A stretch of 64,000 bases of DNA from Hypoxylon rubiginosum (taxonomy: Eukaryota; Ascomycota; Sordariomycetes; Xylariales; Hypoxylaceae). The translations under genes were made by a program, and so were the position numbers. The DNA lies in contig CADCXA010000025.1 of assembly GCA_902806565.1 (NCBI GenBank), positions 2,914,001 to 2,978,000 on the forward strand, read 5' to 3'. Below, one piece after another: positions 10,401 to 22,466 of the stretch; within the stretch, counting starts at the first letter, position 1, and each line of letters opens with the position of its first letter. The notes under the pieces were generated by a model, which saw nothing but the letters and a program-made list of their open reading frames with translations, had not been told where the DNA came from and ran no database searches.

Positions 10401-13400
10401 GGGCGGCCTTGACTGAAAATGAAAGAACTGAAACAAAAAGAAACCCGAGATTGGCAAAAAGAAATCCAGGGCGATCCAGATTGAGATGGCTGTCAAAACA
10501 AGCAAAGTCGTTGGGTCAGTTGACGAGCACGCCGCTCGCAGCTGTAGAGGCCAGTCGAGTCGACATACGTACCGGTAGTCGAAACGTGAAAGACAGGCCG
10601 TGCTCGCTCGCTCCGAGTCGACTTGACCAGTTTTCCTCGGATATTTGGCTAAGAGATATCAGGGGTCCAGGTAGAAAATCCCACGGTAAACTATGCTGCT
10701 CCTGAAAGTGACTCCGGTAATGAAATTATCCATGGCGCGCTGACGATCACATCTGAGTTGTCGATATCCTTGTGCAGGTGCACTGAAATGAAATCTGAAT
10801 TCCTTGGTGACAAGTCTTGTGTAGCCCTACACTACTACTGAATAACACAGCAGAAACGAAGGGAGCACCACTCGTAAGGAGTCCGGGAAATGTTGCTGCA
10901 AATCCAGGAGCGAAGTATAATAACAAGGAAATCCATGGGTCGACGCGATATGAAAACCTGGGAGAAAGTCCGTGATGCTCGAAAGATTCAAATCACCATG
11001 GTTCGAGGTCTGGTTCCTCGTTGTCTGGCATAATGCAATACGTCCACTGAAAATCCTAGTTTCTATCCTGGATGCTGTTGTCACCTTTGTTCTTCTCGGG
11101 CGATACTTACTGTTGGTTATCGATGAAAATTTCTGAATTTCTGATCCATCTGAGAGACGTGGAGTGGTCAAGCAGAGGACTTAGAAAGCCATGCTACTCG
11201 CGAGGAGCCTCAGAACTAGTCCTGGGAAATTGAATCCGGGTAGATTTGACCTGGGTGTCCATTGGGTTCCATTTCCATTGAAGGGTCCATTGTCCTGGGC
11301 TGTCCTGTCCTGTCCATTCCTGGAATATCTTGATGATGAAAAGAGAAATTGTCCTGGCGTGTCACAGAGCAAAGCACTTGCGATGAAGCTGAACAAGAAA
11401 CACAAAATGCATGTACATGACTTTCGAACAACATACAGTAAATGGAAACGAAATCAGACCCCAAGACTCCGGTAGTAGAAAATGAGAAAAACAATGCAAT
11501 ATACCTCGCAGGAGTGTGGACATCGTCCAAATCTAGAGATGAGTTGAAGCCAGTCATGTTGTCCTGGCGGGGAGCAACCATGGCTGTCATTGATTCCTTG
11601 TGGGATAGAAACGGGTAGCAAGCTCTCCGGATAATCCCTATGAATCCTGTGGCAAAAACACTTGGAACAGGCGGATGTTTTTTCTTCTTTCCTTGCGGAA
11701 CAGCAGCGAGACTGGTTTCTCAACTGAACTGGTGGACAGTCTCTCTTCTGACGACAAGGTGTTGCACAGCGGGCGATCCCTGGGATGATAAACAACCGGC
11801 AAGATCAAACACGGCCTGATGGGTTGGGTAACTGGGTACTGATGAGAATCCTCTTCTTGTGGGGGTTTGGGTTTTGGGAGAGGTGTACGCTGCGGAGCAG
11901 TGGAAAATGTCTTGGGTATAGCAACGAAAAATAAGCCGTAGGATGGTCGAGAAGTTGACGGAGATGGGTCTCGGTTGGGCAGAAACGTTCAGGTGTTTGG
12001 GCTGGAAAATAGGAGTGAAGAATGGGTGTTGGGCAGAGAGAGGGGACATTCGGGTTTTATTGTGTGGCCATAGGGATTGATAATGGACGGGGTTGGCCAA
12101 CACACACGATGGACAGGATGACACGACGCCAGGGTAGAGGTGGGTAGAGGTGCTTTTCCTTGCTGTTCCTTGATGCAGTTGGCCGTCGTGGCCTGCCGTG
12201 CTGGGTAAGCTGGGGAGGGGGCGCCGGGATAGAAGGGCAGCGAAACAGGGAAAACTCGTGCAAGTGCAGCATTATCGACCCCGCTCTCGAAAAGGAGGTC
12301 GACGATCTCGACGAATGATTGGATCAGACCCAAGTTCGCTCACGCTTCGACCCATGGCCAACCCACGCCGGCCCATACAGCCCCCTACAGCCCATGCAAG
12401 CCCGTGCAAGCCCGTGAGACAACTGGCCAACCATCGTGAACTTGGTCGACTAATAATTTCCCCTCACCCACCCCTTCGTCCCTCTTCATATCCACTGAAA
12501 ACTGCGCTGGCCCTTCTGCTCTGCACTCGTCATAGGCTCGCACGGGCTCGGTCCGTTACCTTGTGGAGAGCCAAAGAGTTGTCGACAGCCTATTGACCAC
12601 GGCGTTATGCAGCGTGACGAAGCGCGACGCCGGGACGCCGGCCAACTCCAGCGGCCAGCGCATCACTGCATTTGCTAGCAAGCAACTCATGTATTGTGAA
12701 TTGTGATAGATGTGCGGGCGAGTGCGCGAGCGGCGGGAAAAGGTGCGGTATTTCCTCCCGTCTTTTAAAACCCTCCTGACAGCCCAGCCTGCCAGCACGG
12801 CCACCCTCGACGGGATGCATCAGCTGGGTTTTTTTCTTCTTCTCTCCTTTGATCTATCTCCCGGCGCGAAGCGTAGCAGCCCTTGGATTTGCGGCGTAAA
12901 TTACCCCTTTAAAATTGAATCGTCGAACTGTCGGTGAGCCAGAGACGACGAGTAATGGCTCTTCGCGTGCCTACATCCTAAGGTACATGGCATAGTAGGC
13001 ATCTGCTCTCACGGACTACTCTCGGATTGGTATGGGAGTTGCTTAGGAGTGCTTTCAATAATTGGCGCCAAACCATGTCCTAACTCCTGATTTCCTGGCT
13101 CCCTGACCTGTCATGTGTGACAATGGCAAATGGACGACGTACAAGCCAATCCCTTGGGGACCGATTTGCTGTTCTGCTGCGCTGGGGCCCGTCGGCGCTT
13201 ACAAATGGAACCTCTTGCATCGCTCGAGCGGAGAGGGGAAACGCCTTCTTCTGCCACCTAACCTATGTGATATGCGGCATTGTCGGAATCTCGCATCTCG
13301 CATCCCCCCTTTCTGCACAATGGATATTTGCGGCAGAGGGAAGAAAATGGCTCTTGAGTTGCGGAAGACGTGCGAGACAGCAAGACAGTTTGACATCTTG

Positions 13401-13626
13401 ACATCTTGACAGCCTGCGTACGGGTAGTTCCCAGCTCCCAGCTTCGATCATGCTTCGATACGCGCCTTTCCTGCCTACCTAGGTACGAAGTAGACAGCAA
13501 TGATACTGATTTTCGGCCGGGCTCGACGGGTATCGACATGTATTTGGCCCGAAGGCCGACGCTATATACAGTACTAGTATTTACAATATGCACACATCCG
13601 TATAGGCAAAGTCATGCCGCCAGTAT
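10401..13626. other. leader of the C2H2 gene and intergenic spacer
   Basis: The left 1-2 kb is probably the long 5' leader of the C2H2 regulator. It is T-rich on the minus strand and has several minus-strand open frames of 70-134 codons in different frames, none with a recognised motif. The right part, around 12600-13570, is promoter-like or the 3' flank of the Zn2Cys6 gene. It contains one exact TACCTAGGTA palindrome at 13476-13485. Confidence 0.45.
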
Positions 13627-15680
13627 TTACCAGCAGTGTTTGACATTCTGGTAGTCGACATTTTCTGCACTGTACCATTTGGACCGCCTCCCGTCGTCTT
13701 GCCAGACCGCTTCTTCCCAGATCGCCCTCAGCTCCATCTCCCCGTCGAAGTCGTCCTCCCAGGCGAACAGCCTCAGTATCGACTTGGCCGCTTCCCAGTT
13801 CTTCAACTTCAACATCTGGCTCACCAGGTTGATCTTGTCTAGGTACACGTCTCGCATCACTTTGATCTGGCTCCTCTCCAGGTCGTCGCTGGTCTTGGCC
13901 GCCATCGTCGCGCACGCGCCGAACATGACGGACCATAACCAAAGCGACGGGCTATACTGTCCCTTCTGCATAGGACCCTCGGTCCGGCAGACGTCTGCTA
14001 ACAACTGCTCGATGAACCAGTTAAGTATGAAGGAGTCGACCGTGCCTTCACGCATAATCACGTAGAGGTAGAAGTAACAGGCTATGAAGCCCGACCTGCT
14101 GCAGTCGACTGATCTGAGGGGGGCTAGGACGTTGCTGTCGCTTGCCCGAGGGTGGGGTGCCCTTCTTGCCAGGATTTCTGATAGCGGTTCCTCCGAGTCG
14201 CGCGAGCTGCCCAGAATGTTAAGGCTATAGATGGGCCGAAGTGCAACTCGAAGCAGTGATATTATCATGGACTGATGCACGTAGTCCGTTCGACTAATGT
14301 CAAGGATATCCCAAACGGGTCTGCTAGACACACGTCTTGCTGCCCTACGATGTTTGTTAGCCTTCTTCAGACTTGGTACTACAGACTTGGTAGCACGACT
14401 AGCAGGGATGCACGCACATGAGGATCATCCGCTGGAGCAGACCCATCTTCTTAGGGCGTCTCTCTTCGCCTTGTAGTTCTTTTATTTTCGCGAGCCCGCG
14501 CAAATGAGACGACACGGCGTCGACGGAGCCCAAGGCATTCTAGTAATTGTCAGTACCTAGGCAGCTAGGCAGACAGACGGGCAGACAAGGCTCTCCTGTT
14601 CAGGGCGACAACGTACCTCGACCAAGGCAAGGCTCGAGACAGCTGCTATTGTGCCATCGTGGCCAGCAGCATCCGGATTCCTCAGCTGTTCCGTAACAAA
14701 ACGTATCGCTTGCAGCTTGTGATAGAGATAGGGGACTCGAAAATGCTCGACATCACCGGTAGACCAAGCCCAATGCAGGGCTGTCATTAGCAGTGCCGCA
14801 TGAAGGAATCCGGGATGCGACAAGGCTTTGTGTACGCTAAGTATATGCAAGTTAGGATCGAGACTACGCCCCACAGCCGTGATCATGATCTTGTAACTCA
14901 CATGAAGGAATTGGCATTTCTTTCGACGCGCGTTGTGTATAATACCCTCGTATTGGTGACTGGGTGCCGACGGCTAGTCAGTATCCGCCCTCGCCTCGTC
15001 GCCCGACAGGACGGGCATCTCTACTTACATAGTTGGAATAACGATCGCGACTTGTGGGGCATGTCGTACGACGTTCCTAGGAATGGGTCTTTCGGAGTGG
15101 CGTCCAACAGGCGCAGGCAAGGTTCGGCAGATTCGTGAGGCTCTCTAGATCCATCTCTAGATCCGGATCTACGCCCGGCCTCCGTCGTATTGGACCCATC
15201 ATCTCCGTCCGGATAGCCACATTCTCCACCGTGTCGAAGGCAGTATGTACTACGGCACAGTCAGCCTCACTGAAAAACACATCCGATGGGTTAATCTATG
15301 CGATCGGACAAGGGCAGAGACAAGGCTGATAGGCGGCCGGTGGCAGGTAGCAGGTAGCAGGTAACAAGATAACCGGCAACCCGATTACTATGTAAGTGCA
15401 CATAAGTGTTGCCTAGCCACATGTTGGTTGGCGTCGGGCACCAATCGCTGCACATTTCGAGGCGGCGTCTTTCGTATACATACAGCACACTTAGACGTAA
15501 CCTGCACCGGCCAACGACCAACCGAGTCACATTTCGGAGCACTTACCACAGTGGTTTTCTCTCGTCGCAGCGGATATGCTTGGCCTTGCACGTGGAACAG
15601 CCGTTCCTCGATCTGCGGTGAAATTTGCGTTGACGCTGACGCTGGGCTATCGAAATCGTTTCAGCCATTCTTTTTTTCAT
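13627..15680 (-). CDS. Zn2Cys6 transcription factor
   Basis: Fungal binuclear zinc-cluster regulator of 483 residues in six exons: 15680-15547, 15249-15029, 14959-14902, 14836-14617, 14539-14418 and 14323-13627. The cluster is complete with Cys28, 31, 38, 45, 48 and 55 (C-x2-C-x6-C-x6-C-x2-C-x6-C). The 297-nt first intron splits the codon of Cys45. Downstream, DPFLGTSYDMPHKSRSLF, then FLHAALLMTALHWAWSTGD and SSLALVE|NALGSVDAVSSHLRGL match the middle region of a common family of short zinc-cluster regulators with Upc2-like layout. The splice phases close throughout, and a CCTAAC branch site sits before exon 4. An in-frame ATG at 15669 is an alternative start. The target pathway is not visible; no metabolic gene adjoins it. 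Confidence 0.88.
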
Positions 15681-18600
15681 GCGATGTTCTTGTCGTATCG
15701 TATCTTGTATATCGTATCTCACAAGTCTATAAGCAGTGTCACAAGGAGAGGGAATAACACGGCCTTCAGACTCGCCTTTCTGACCTCTTCGCATCAACAT
15801 TATATGATTAATCCTCTCCTTCAGGCAGACGGATTTCATCGACCCAAGGAGCTAACAAAGGCCCCTTGCGGCCCTGGTCTGCGGGCGATGATTTCATTGA
15901 ACCATTCTTGGTCAGATCCTACCCTGTCTTACCTGCCGTGGTATGAGGTCCCACCATCATCATTCGAACGTCGACTTAGATGAGCCCGTTGAGCCAGGGG
16001 TCGACGAGCTTAATAAACACATATCTGCTTCATCGGGCTTAGCATCTCTAGATCGCGTTCATCGGTCGGTTCGGTTTAAGGTCCCGAGTCCGACCGATCG
16101 AGTTCTACTTGATACACGTTACAGAATAGGACTCAGCTAGACTCAGCTGCCAGACATGATCATGATGGAGTGTGTAAGGTGATTTAGAAAACAGGAGACA
16201 CTATATCACGCCTCGCCTCTCGCAAGCATACCTTTTACTAGAAAGTAATTTTATTACACAATCTATTCAATACCATATAGGGAGATTTATTAATAGAATT
16301 TTAGATCTTGAAGCTAATGATGTTCCGTTCTAGCTTTGTAGGGCAGAAGCAACAGGCAGCCGTTTTTCTCAAATTTTGTGGAACTAATCTAACCGCCGCA
16401 TCTCAGCTGGCTCGCAATTGGGACCACAATGGGAATTAGCAGGGCAGGAGAGGAGCGACAATCATCTTCAGACAGAGAAGACCCTTCTACCCCAAGCCGC
16501 ACCAGTCCGCACCAGTCCGCACGGGCTGAAAAACTACCGACATGGAAGACTCGCCAGGGCTTCCAAGAGAGATCTACCGCTGAGAAATTGTTGATACGTG
16601 CGCGAGGCCCTATTTTAAGCAGTATCGTGTGCAGCCCCGAGATTCTAACCCCTGTGACGATGCTCGCATAGTATTTATCTGACCCGATTTGAAGGAGTTT
16701 ATGACGTCGTTGAAGATAATACGGAGAATCTACGAATACATAAACAGGTTCATATTCAGGCCAGAATACGTTGCCTGGTACATCCAACATACCTTTACTG
16801 CCGAGAACATCTTGAAGACTTCTATTCGTAATTGTAGTGAACAATGGTCAACTACCAGGGGCTAGAAATAACACTGATATTGCTAGGGCTGAACTTCTCT
16901 GCGGCATACCTACCCTCTAGCCCACCTTTCTCACCTTTATCACCATTTCATAGGCTGAGAATTTCAATCCTTTTTCGTCCCAAGTTAGATGCTACCACGT
17001 GTGAGCAAGCATATGTCTGTAATATCGATACCAAGCCATTGGTTCGGGCATGCCTTTCCCCCAACCGTTTGTCATTCTTGCACACCCATGTCCTTTCTTC
17101 TCATGCTATGCCGTGCTGCTATCAGTTTCTTACTATAGCTTCAATCGTATTAGAGGTTATGATCTGCTCTGTTATGTCCAAATTAGAAATACCGTCGTAT
17201 CATATACCTTATCGAGAATACCCAGTCGAAAAGATGAAATGAAATGAGCACCTCGGGAATAGTGAGATACCGACCTAATAGTTCACGCAGGAATATCATT
17301 CCTTCATAACAGGATGTGACCTTGATGGAAATGATGACTATCCCTTGTTTTTCTTGGCTACCTAGGTACTCTCGACGAATGAGGCTGCTGGTTCAACGAA
17401 TGGCTAGATTTCTTGATCTTTCTTGTCCTCTCGCGGAAGTGATATTGCCTGACAACCGTGACCCCTATGTCGAGGATCACATTTGCACCGATAAAGCCAG
17501 TTCTCCTCATCACACCCTACAATCTTACATGCCTCAACCTTCCTTGCTATGGATCGAGTCCGAGATCACCATTTGGCTCGACATTTTACCCCATTCCCTC
17601 CGCACTCTGGTGGAGTGCATCACGGCATTACACCCAAAGTGAACGGCAGCTTGGTGGTTACGTGCGTAGAAGCATACGACGCCATGACACATTATGAGCC
17701 TACCATGACACGATCCATGATGCTGCTTGATTACGCAGTTGGGTGGGGGATGGAGAAGGAAGAAATAGGAAGCTGTCAGATGTAATGCTGCATACAACAT
17801 GAGCCTATCTAGTCGTGATATCTAGCTCATGCGTAAGAGGACGCACGTAAGGACCCCATGCAGCTCACAGACACATACAGCCCCTGACTTGTTGTCACTG
17901 TTGTTTTGATTGATTGTCCCAAAGGAGAGAAAAGAACGGGATGGATTTCTTGCTTTCCCATCCCACCTTGTAGCGGTGTTAGCATTGGGAATAGGGGAAT
18001 GGGGGAATAGGGAGCTTCTCAGCTTACCGTACGATACCTAAGTGCCATAGTGCCTGAGTGCATAGTGCCGTAGTGCCGTAGTGCCGTAGTAACACCTAAC
18101 AGACAGCTAATAGGTTTAGCTCCGGGAGGGAGTTTAGCTCTTCGCTTACTGAGCCCTGCCTTGTAAGACAGGCTGGGACTGCCACTAACCAACTAACTCA
18201 ACTGCCATCGTGGCCCGTGGGGATGACAGGATGGCCCAAGCGTTTTTACGCTATAAGTTTTTTCTCTCATCTTTTTGAACTTTGAATTTCAAGTTATTCC
18301 CGTTTCAAGTTCCAAGATTCACGATGTTCAAACTTCAAGTTTGTAGTTCAAGTTGACCATCGTCATCGCCGACTCGAACAACTAATACACCCTAGATCTG
18401 ATAGGATCTAGCAGTTCTCTCTATATGATGCAGCTAAGGATGCTACCGAGGTGTGGAATCCGAATACGTGGTAAGTGGTCAGAAAAAGCCACCTCCCCAT
18501 GTTGGCATTGGCAGTAAGGTCGCTTCGCAACACGTCGACATTTTACCATTTCCACGGGCTTGCTTTTCGCTTGGTGCTTTTTTTGTTTATCGCGCTCCCG

Positions 18601-19900
18601 GCCGTCTCTATCTATTGACGGAACTGGAACTGGAACTGCAACAACATACCAAGACTGGCACTGGATGACAATGCTCCGGGCAGCAACGCACCCGCACCAT
18701 AGGTTGGGCTTTGCCCTCGTGCAACGCTTTCCTGCCCAATCTAGTCAGACGCTCCGCCTGTGAGGGTCACCGCTATTCGTCCACCAGGACGTTCCCTGCA
18801 ATAGTGTAGACTATTAGCCCTTCGAATGACTGCAAGTCACAAGTCCTTTGGGCAACACCGCGAACAAAGCCAGGAACAAGCAGACCTCTTAGCTCTCAGC
18901 TGCCCAATGCTGCCCTACAATGATTGGGCTGCAATGGCCAATTACAAGCTCTGGGACCATGCCGCAACTCTAGTGGACAAAGTGTTATTGTCATGGTTGA
19001 CGGAGGGCCGCCTCTGCTCGACATCTGCACTATAGGCAGGGTGTTCCTGGATATCTGCGGTATCCCTCTTCGAACTACCATTTGGCTTACGCTTCCGTCA
19101 AACTACTTTGTTGGTCGATCTTGACTACCTTGAGGTTGGCGACTCTTCCAGCCCCGTCTGGAATCGGTCGTAGACGCCCGAGATACCATCTATACCCCCC
19201 CAAAAAAATCTCCAATCCCTCAGTAGATTCGCAGTGCGTGCTGTCCGCCTCGGAACTGACGTTACAGCCCCAGACTTTGTGGTTAGAGCTGGGGCGAACC
19301 CACCCCCTGATATTGCTCCCTGGGAAGTGCCTGGCTCGGCGCGGCTCGTCACCCCCAAAGCCACAACTAACCTCTCCGCGGTGGCAAATTTCGACTGGAG
19401 ATTACCATAGCATAAAGTGCCTCCCCGTCTCGGACTGGAAGCTTCAACAAGACAATTCAATCAACGGTCTGCTCTTCTCCCCAGGTCAAGGTGAAGAAGA
19501 CGCCGCATACTGCCTCAAGGTTTCTATCTCTCTACTGGAGCATGCGATATCCCTTTCGCATCCGGGTTTATGTTATCCCCCCAAAGTAGCTACTACCGAA
19601 TCCGCCGAGCCACTTGACTACCATTTCTTTTCCTGGTCTGCAGCGCAGCAATCGCATTTCACCGCTCCAGAACCGAGCCAGTCTATTCCGCAAAGGATAT
19701 CAACCGTGGATCCTTGGGACCCAGGTTCTTAAATCCGTGTTAAAAGGGACGTTTCCGGGACCCCTTACTCTGGAAAGACAGGTGTACCTCGCCGGAAAAT
19801 TCACTGCTACGGGACCCAGTGCAGTCCTTATTTTATCTGACATCCTCTCCTTCGTTCCGTCGGCCGTGCTTTTTCTGTCTTCCAGAGACGTTGTAAGGAA
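15681..19900. other. 4.2 kb gene-poor spacer
   Basis: No supportable gene. The longest open frames are 16389-16844 (minus, 151 codons) and 19082-19732 (plus, 216 codons). The second starts at TTG and probably lies in the leader of the following gene. Neither shows a motif. An AT-rich patch lies near 16200-16340. A tandem TAGTGCCG repeat is at 18063-18090, and four TTCAAGTT boxes cluster within about 70 bp around 18288-18355. One exact TACCTAGGTA palindrome occurs at 17359-17368. Confidence 0.5.
18063..18090. repeat. TAGTGCCG tandem repeat, 3.5 copies
   Basis: Three exact 8-bp units at 18063, 18071 and 18079 are followed by TAGT. Diverged relatives (AGTGCCATAGTGCC) lie just upstream. Confidence 0.9.
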
Positions 19901-21052
19901 ATGGCCCAGCAGGAAATATTGTACAGAACCTCTGCCATGTCGAACGGGCCCTGGAACTCCTCGCGCAGGTGCGATCATTGAACCAAACTGCCGGTCTATT
20001 TTGTTGCGGTTGAGCTGACCTCCTCAAGCGTCATCTACAATGACAGCCCGTATCCAGGTAACGCGCGGGAGAATGGATACTCGAGCTCAAGGTAAGGGCG
20101 AAAGAAAAAGAATCCCCCCTTTTGTTTTGTAGACCATGGGAATAACACTGGCTTCCGAAGTGTGATATACTCGCCCGGGTCCGGTCCAACTTATAGCTCG
20201 CCGGCCAGTGTATCGGTAGTGGGGACCAGTGGTCCTGTCGGGCGGCACCAGTCCGCATACTCTTCTTCGCCGGTTTACATCTCGCGAGCGCAATCCGGAA
20301 TGTACGGAACATCGTACAACAGTACTAGCTCACAGAGCTGGGACGCACCAGACAGATACTCCCCGTCGGATTCCGTGGATGATATCATTGCATCTCCCGG
20401 CCTGTCGGATTATGGCCTGGATAGCAGTGGTGCAGGCGCCGCGCCGGCAGGAAAGTCCAAGGGCAGTGGCAAGAGCCGTCCCCAGAGACGGCCTTCGAAT
20501 AGGGATGAGTTCGATGGGCCACATCAGTTCCTAGCGAGGCCCCCGCCGGATTATGTGGCGATGCAGGAAAGGGAGCTCCCGCATCTCCCTACAAATCTCT
20601 TGGTGCAAGAGCAGGATAGTGTCCTGACGCAGGTCAACGATCGACTCTCGCAGTGCGCGTTCGACTTTGTTGCAAAGTATCAGTTCCCGATTCCCTTGAC
20701 CCAGGATATGAGGCCGGTGGAGAGGCCGCATGACAGAGAATGGACCGAATGGGTGTACTTACTGAAGCGCCTCGCCACCAAGAGGCGAATCCCCGCACGA
20801 GTTCTCTACAACGGACAAATCAAGCAGTTCGTGACCATCTTGGAAAACTCTTTGGAGATGCGACATGCTGCGAAGCATCAGTCGCGCCCGCTGAAGGATG
20901 ACCGGAACATTCTTCAGCTAATCAGCGCCGGTATCCAGGTTGCGAAGATCCTCAAGGACGCAGCCGCGATGGACTACCTGGACAGACTATACGTTTCAAC
21001 CGAACAACAGATTCAGGAGCGAAGTGCTGCGGCGTCAGCACGATTTCGCTAA
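19901..21052 (+). CDS. conserved fungal protein with SP/SY-rich N-terminus, function unknown
   Basis: Three exons fit (19901-19968, 20029-20091, 20161-21052) and give 340 residues. Introns are 60 and 69 nt, both in phase 2, and CTGACC lies before the first acceptor. The start is ATG 19901; ATG 19937 (MSNGPWNSSR) is an in-frame alternative. Residues 20-130 are low-complexity Ser/Tyr/Pro/Gly. The conserved-looking C-terminal half has LPTNLLVQEQDSVL, then CAFDFVAKYQFPIPL, HDREWTEWVYLLKRLATKRR and DDRNILQLISAGIQVAKILK, and it is predicted helical. The tryptophan/Lys-Arg block suggests a nuclear or regulatory role. It loosely recalls Medusa-type developmental regulators, but I cannot confirm that. 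Exon 2 is 63 nt, and skipping it keeps the frame. Confidence 0.75.
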
Positions 21053-22466
21053 ATGATCTCATCGGAATAACAACCGATGACAACAACGTTTTCTTCTCAA
21101 AGCTTTTCAGCCAACGAGACATGACCCCCCGGGGCAATGGGTAGCGTCTGGGTCGCCCCAAATAATACGTTACCCAAGATATATGTATGAGACCGCATAT
21201 ATGTGGGATGATATGAGTTACGATTTTCTTTTGACTTACTGTTATCTTGGAGAGCATGAACGGAGGGGTGGTAGTGTTCGTCTTTCGGGGGCGCAATTTG
21301 ATGACATCTGGTCCTGTGTTTTTTTTTTTTTTTTTTTTTTTACTTATTATTATCTTTTTTGGAGCGGGCGAAATCTAGAGCTCTGGAAGCAGTGGGATAG
21401 ACAATGTCTCATTTTCGAGCGAGCAAGCATGGTTGATGTATGTATTGTTACCTTCGCATTCTTTTAAACACGACCAAGCCACATGGACTTTTTTTTCCTT
21501 CTTGGGTTTTCGATTCGTTCAGATCTCTCTTTTCTTCCTATTGCTGTTGGATGGTGGCCTTGGGCGGCCACAGCCAAGCCAGACAACTCTCCTAGCGGGA
21601 TTGGACAATGGAAATCATTGGGCACGAAATATGAAGAACTTGGGTTGAAGAATTTGCACATCCCCTCTGCGTCAGCTCCCAACTGTCTGAATGTGCATAA
21701 GTACAACACATAACCCGGGCGCTGGTACCCCTTGGTTCCCCGCGCAGTTCTCTCCCACACTCCGCACAGGATTAGACAGGCCTGCTAGTACTTGCGCGGG
21801 TTGAACACTTTGTCACGATGACGATGACGATACCACGTCCTTATACCTTATATCACTAGTATATCACTAGTGATCGTACTTCAGTAGGTTAGATTGGGGG
21901 CGGCCGGTCTTCTTATCTAGATTCCGAGAATCGACATACGACTTGTCATGGCTGTGTCCCTTGACGTTACACATGTTCTTTACCGTGGCGTTCGCTGCGA
22001 TAACGTAGGATCCCAGCTGTAGGATCGACACCGAAGCCCAAAATGGGGCTAGCGTCATATATTCTTGTCACAATCAGTGACTGTCGGTCATCTAATCGAG
22101 CCTAGTTCCTTTGTGGCGGAGCAGTTCTCTTGGGGGAACACCTTTAAACAGGCAGGACCGTCAGCTACTCGCCACGGATTGCGATTGTTCTAAGGTAATT
22201 CTGGAACTTGAAGACCATCTTCGTCGTCAATCTGTCACCGAGGCCGCTCCCTTGGGAATCACTCGCAATACAGAGAGTCCCAGAACTGTACCGGCGTTCT
22301 CCTTGAACGACTGTTTGCTCGGTTCGCAATTAGTACCACGTCCCCACGGCAAACATTCTGGAGATCCAACTAAACAGCTGAGGATTACATCTTTTAATAA
22401 ATAGATGATTGATTAGGGTTTTGTGTTCCTTGATACCACCACCACTACTAGTGAGATATCGCAATC
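21053..22466. other. 3' flank and promoter spacer
   Basis: Contains the 3' UTR of the preceding gene and the promoter and leader of the next Zn2Cys6 gene. A run of 23 T lies at 21319-21341. A repeated ATATCACTAGT sits at about 21850-21870. Open frames here (for example 22111-22404) show no motif. Confidence 0.5.
21319..21341. repeat. poly(T) run of 23
   Basis: Uninterrupted homopolymer about 270 bp downstream of the stop codon at 21052, in the likely 3' region. Confidence 0.95.

Noticed and set aside
16389..16844. 151-codon minus-strand open frame
   Set aside because: No motif, no splice partners and no codon bias clear enough to call a gene.
19082..19732. 216-codon open frame upstream of the SP-rich gene
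   Set aside because: It starts at TTG, has no family motif, and lies where the leader of the next gene is expected.
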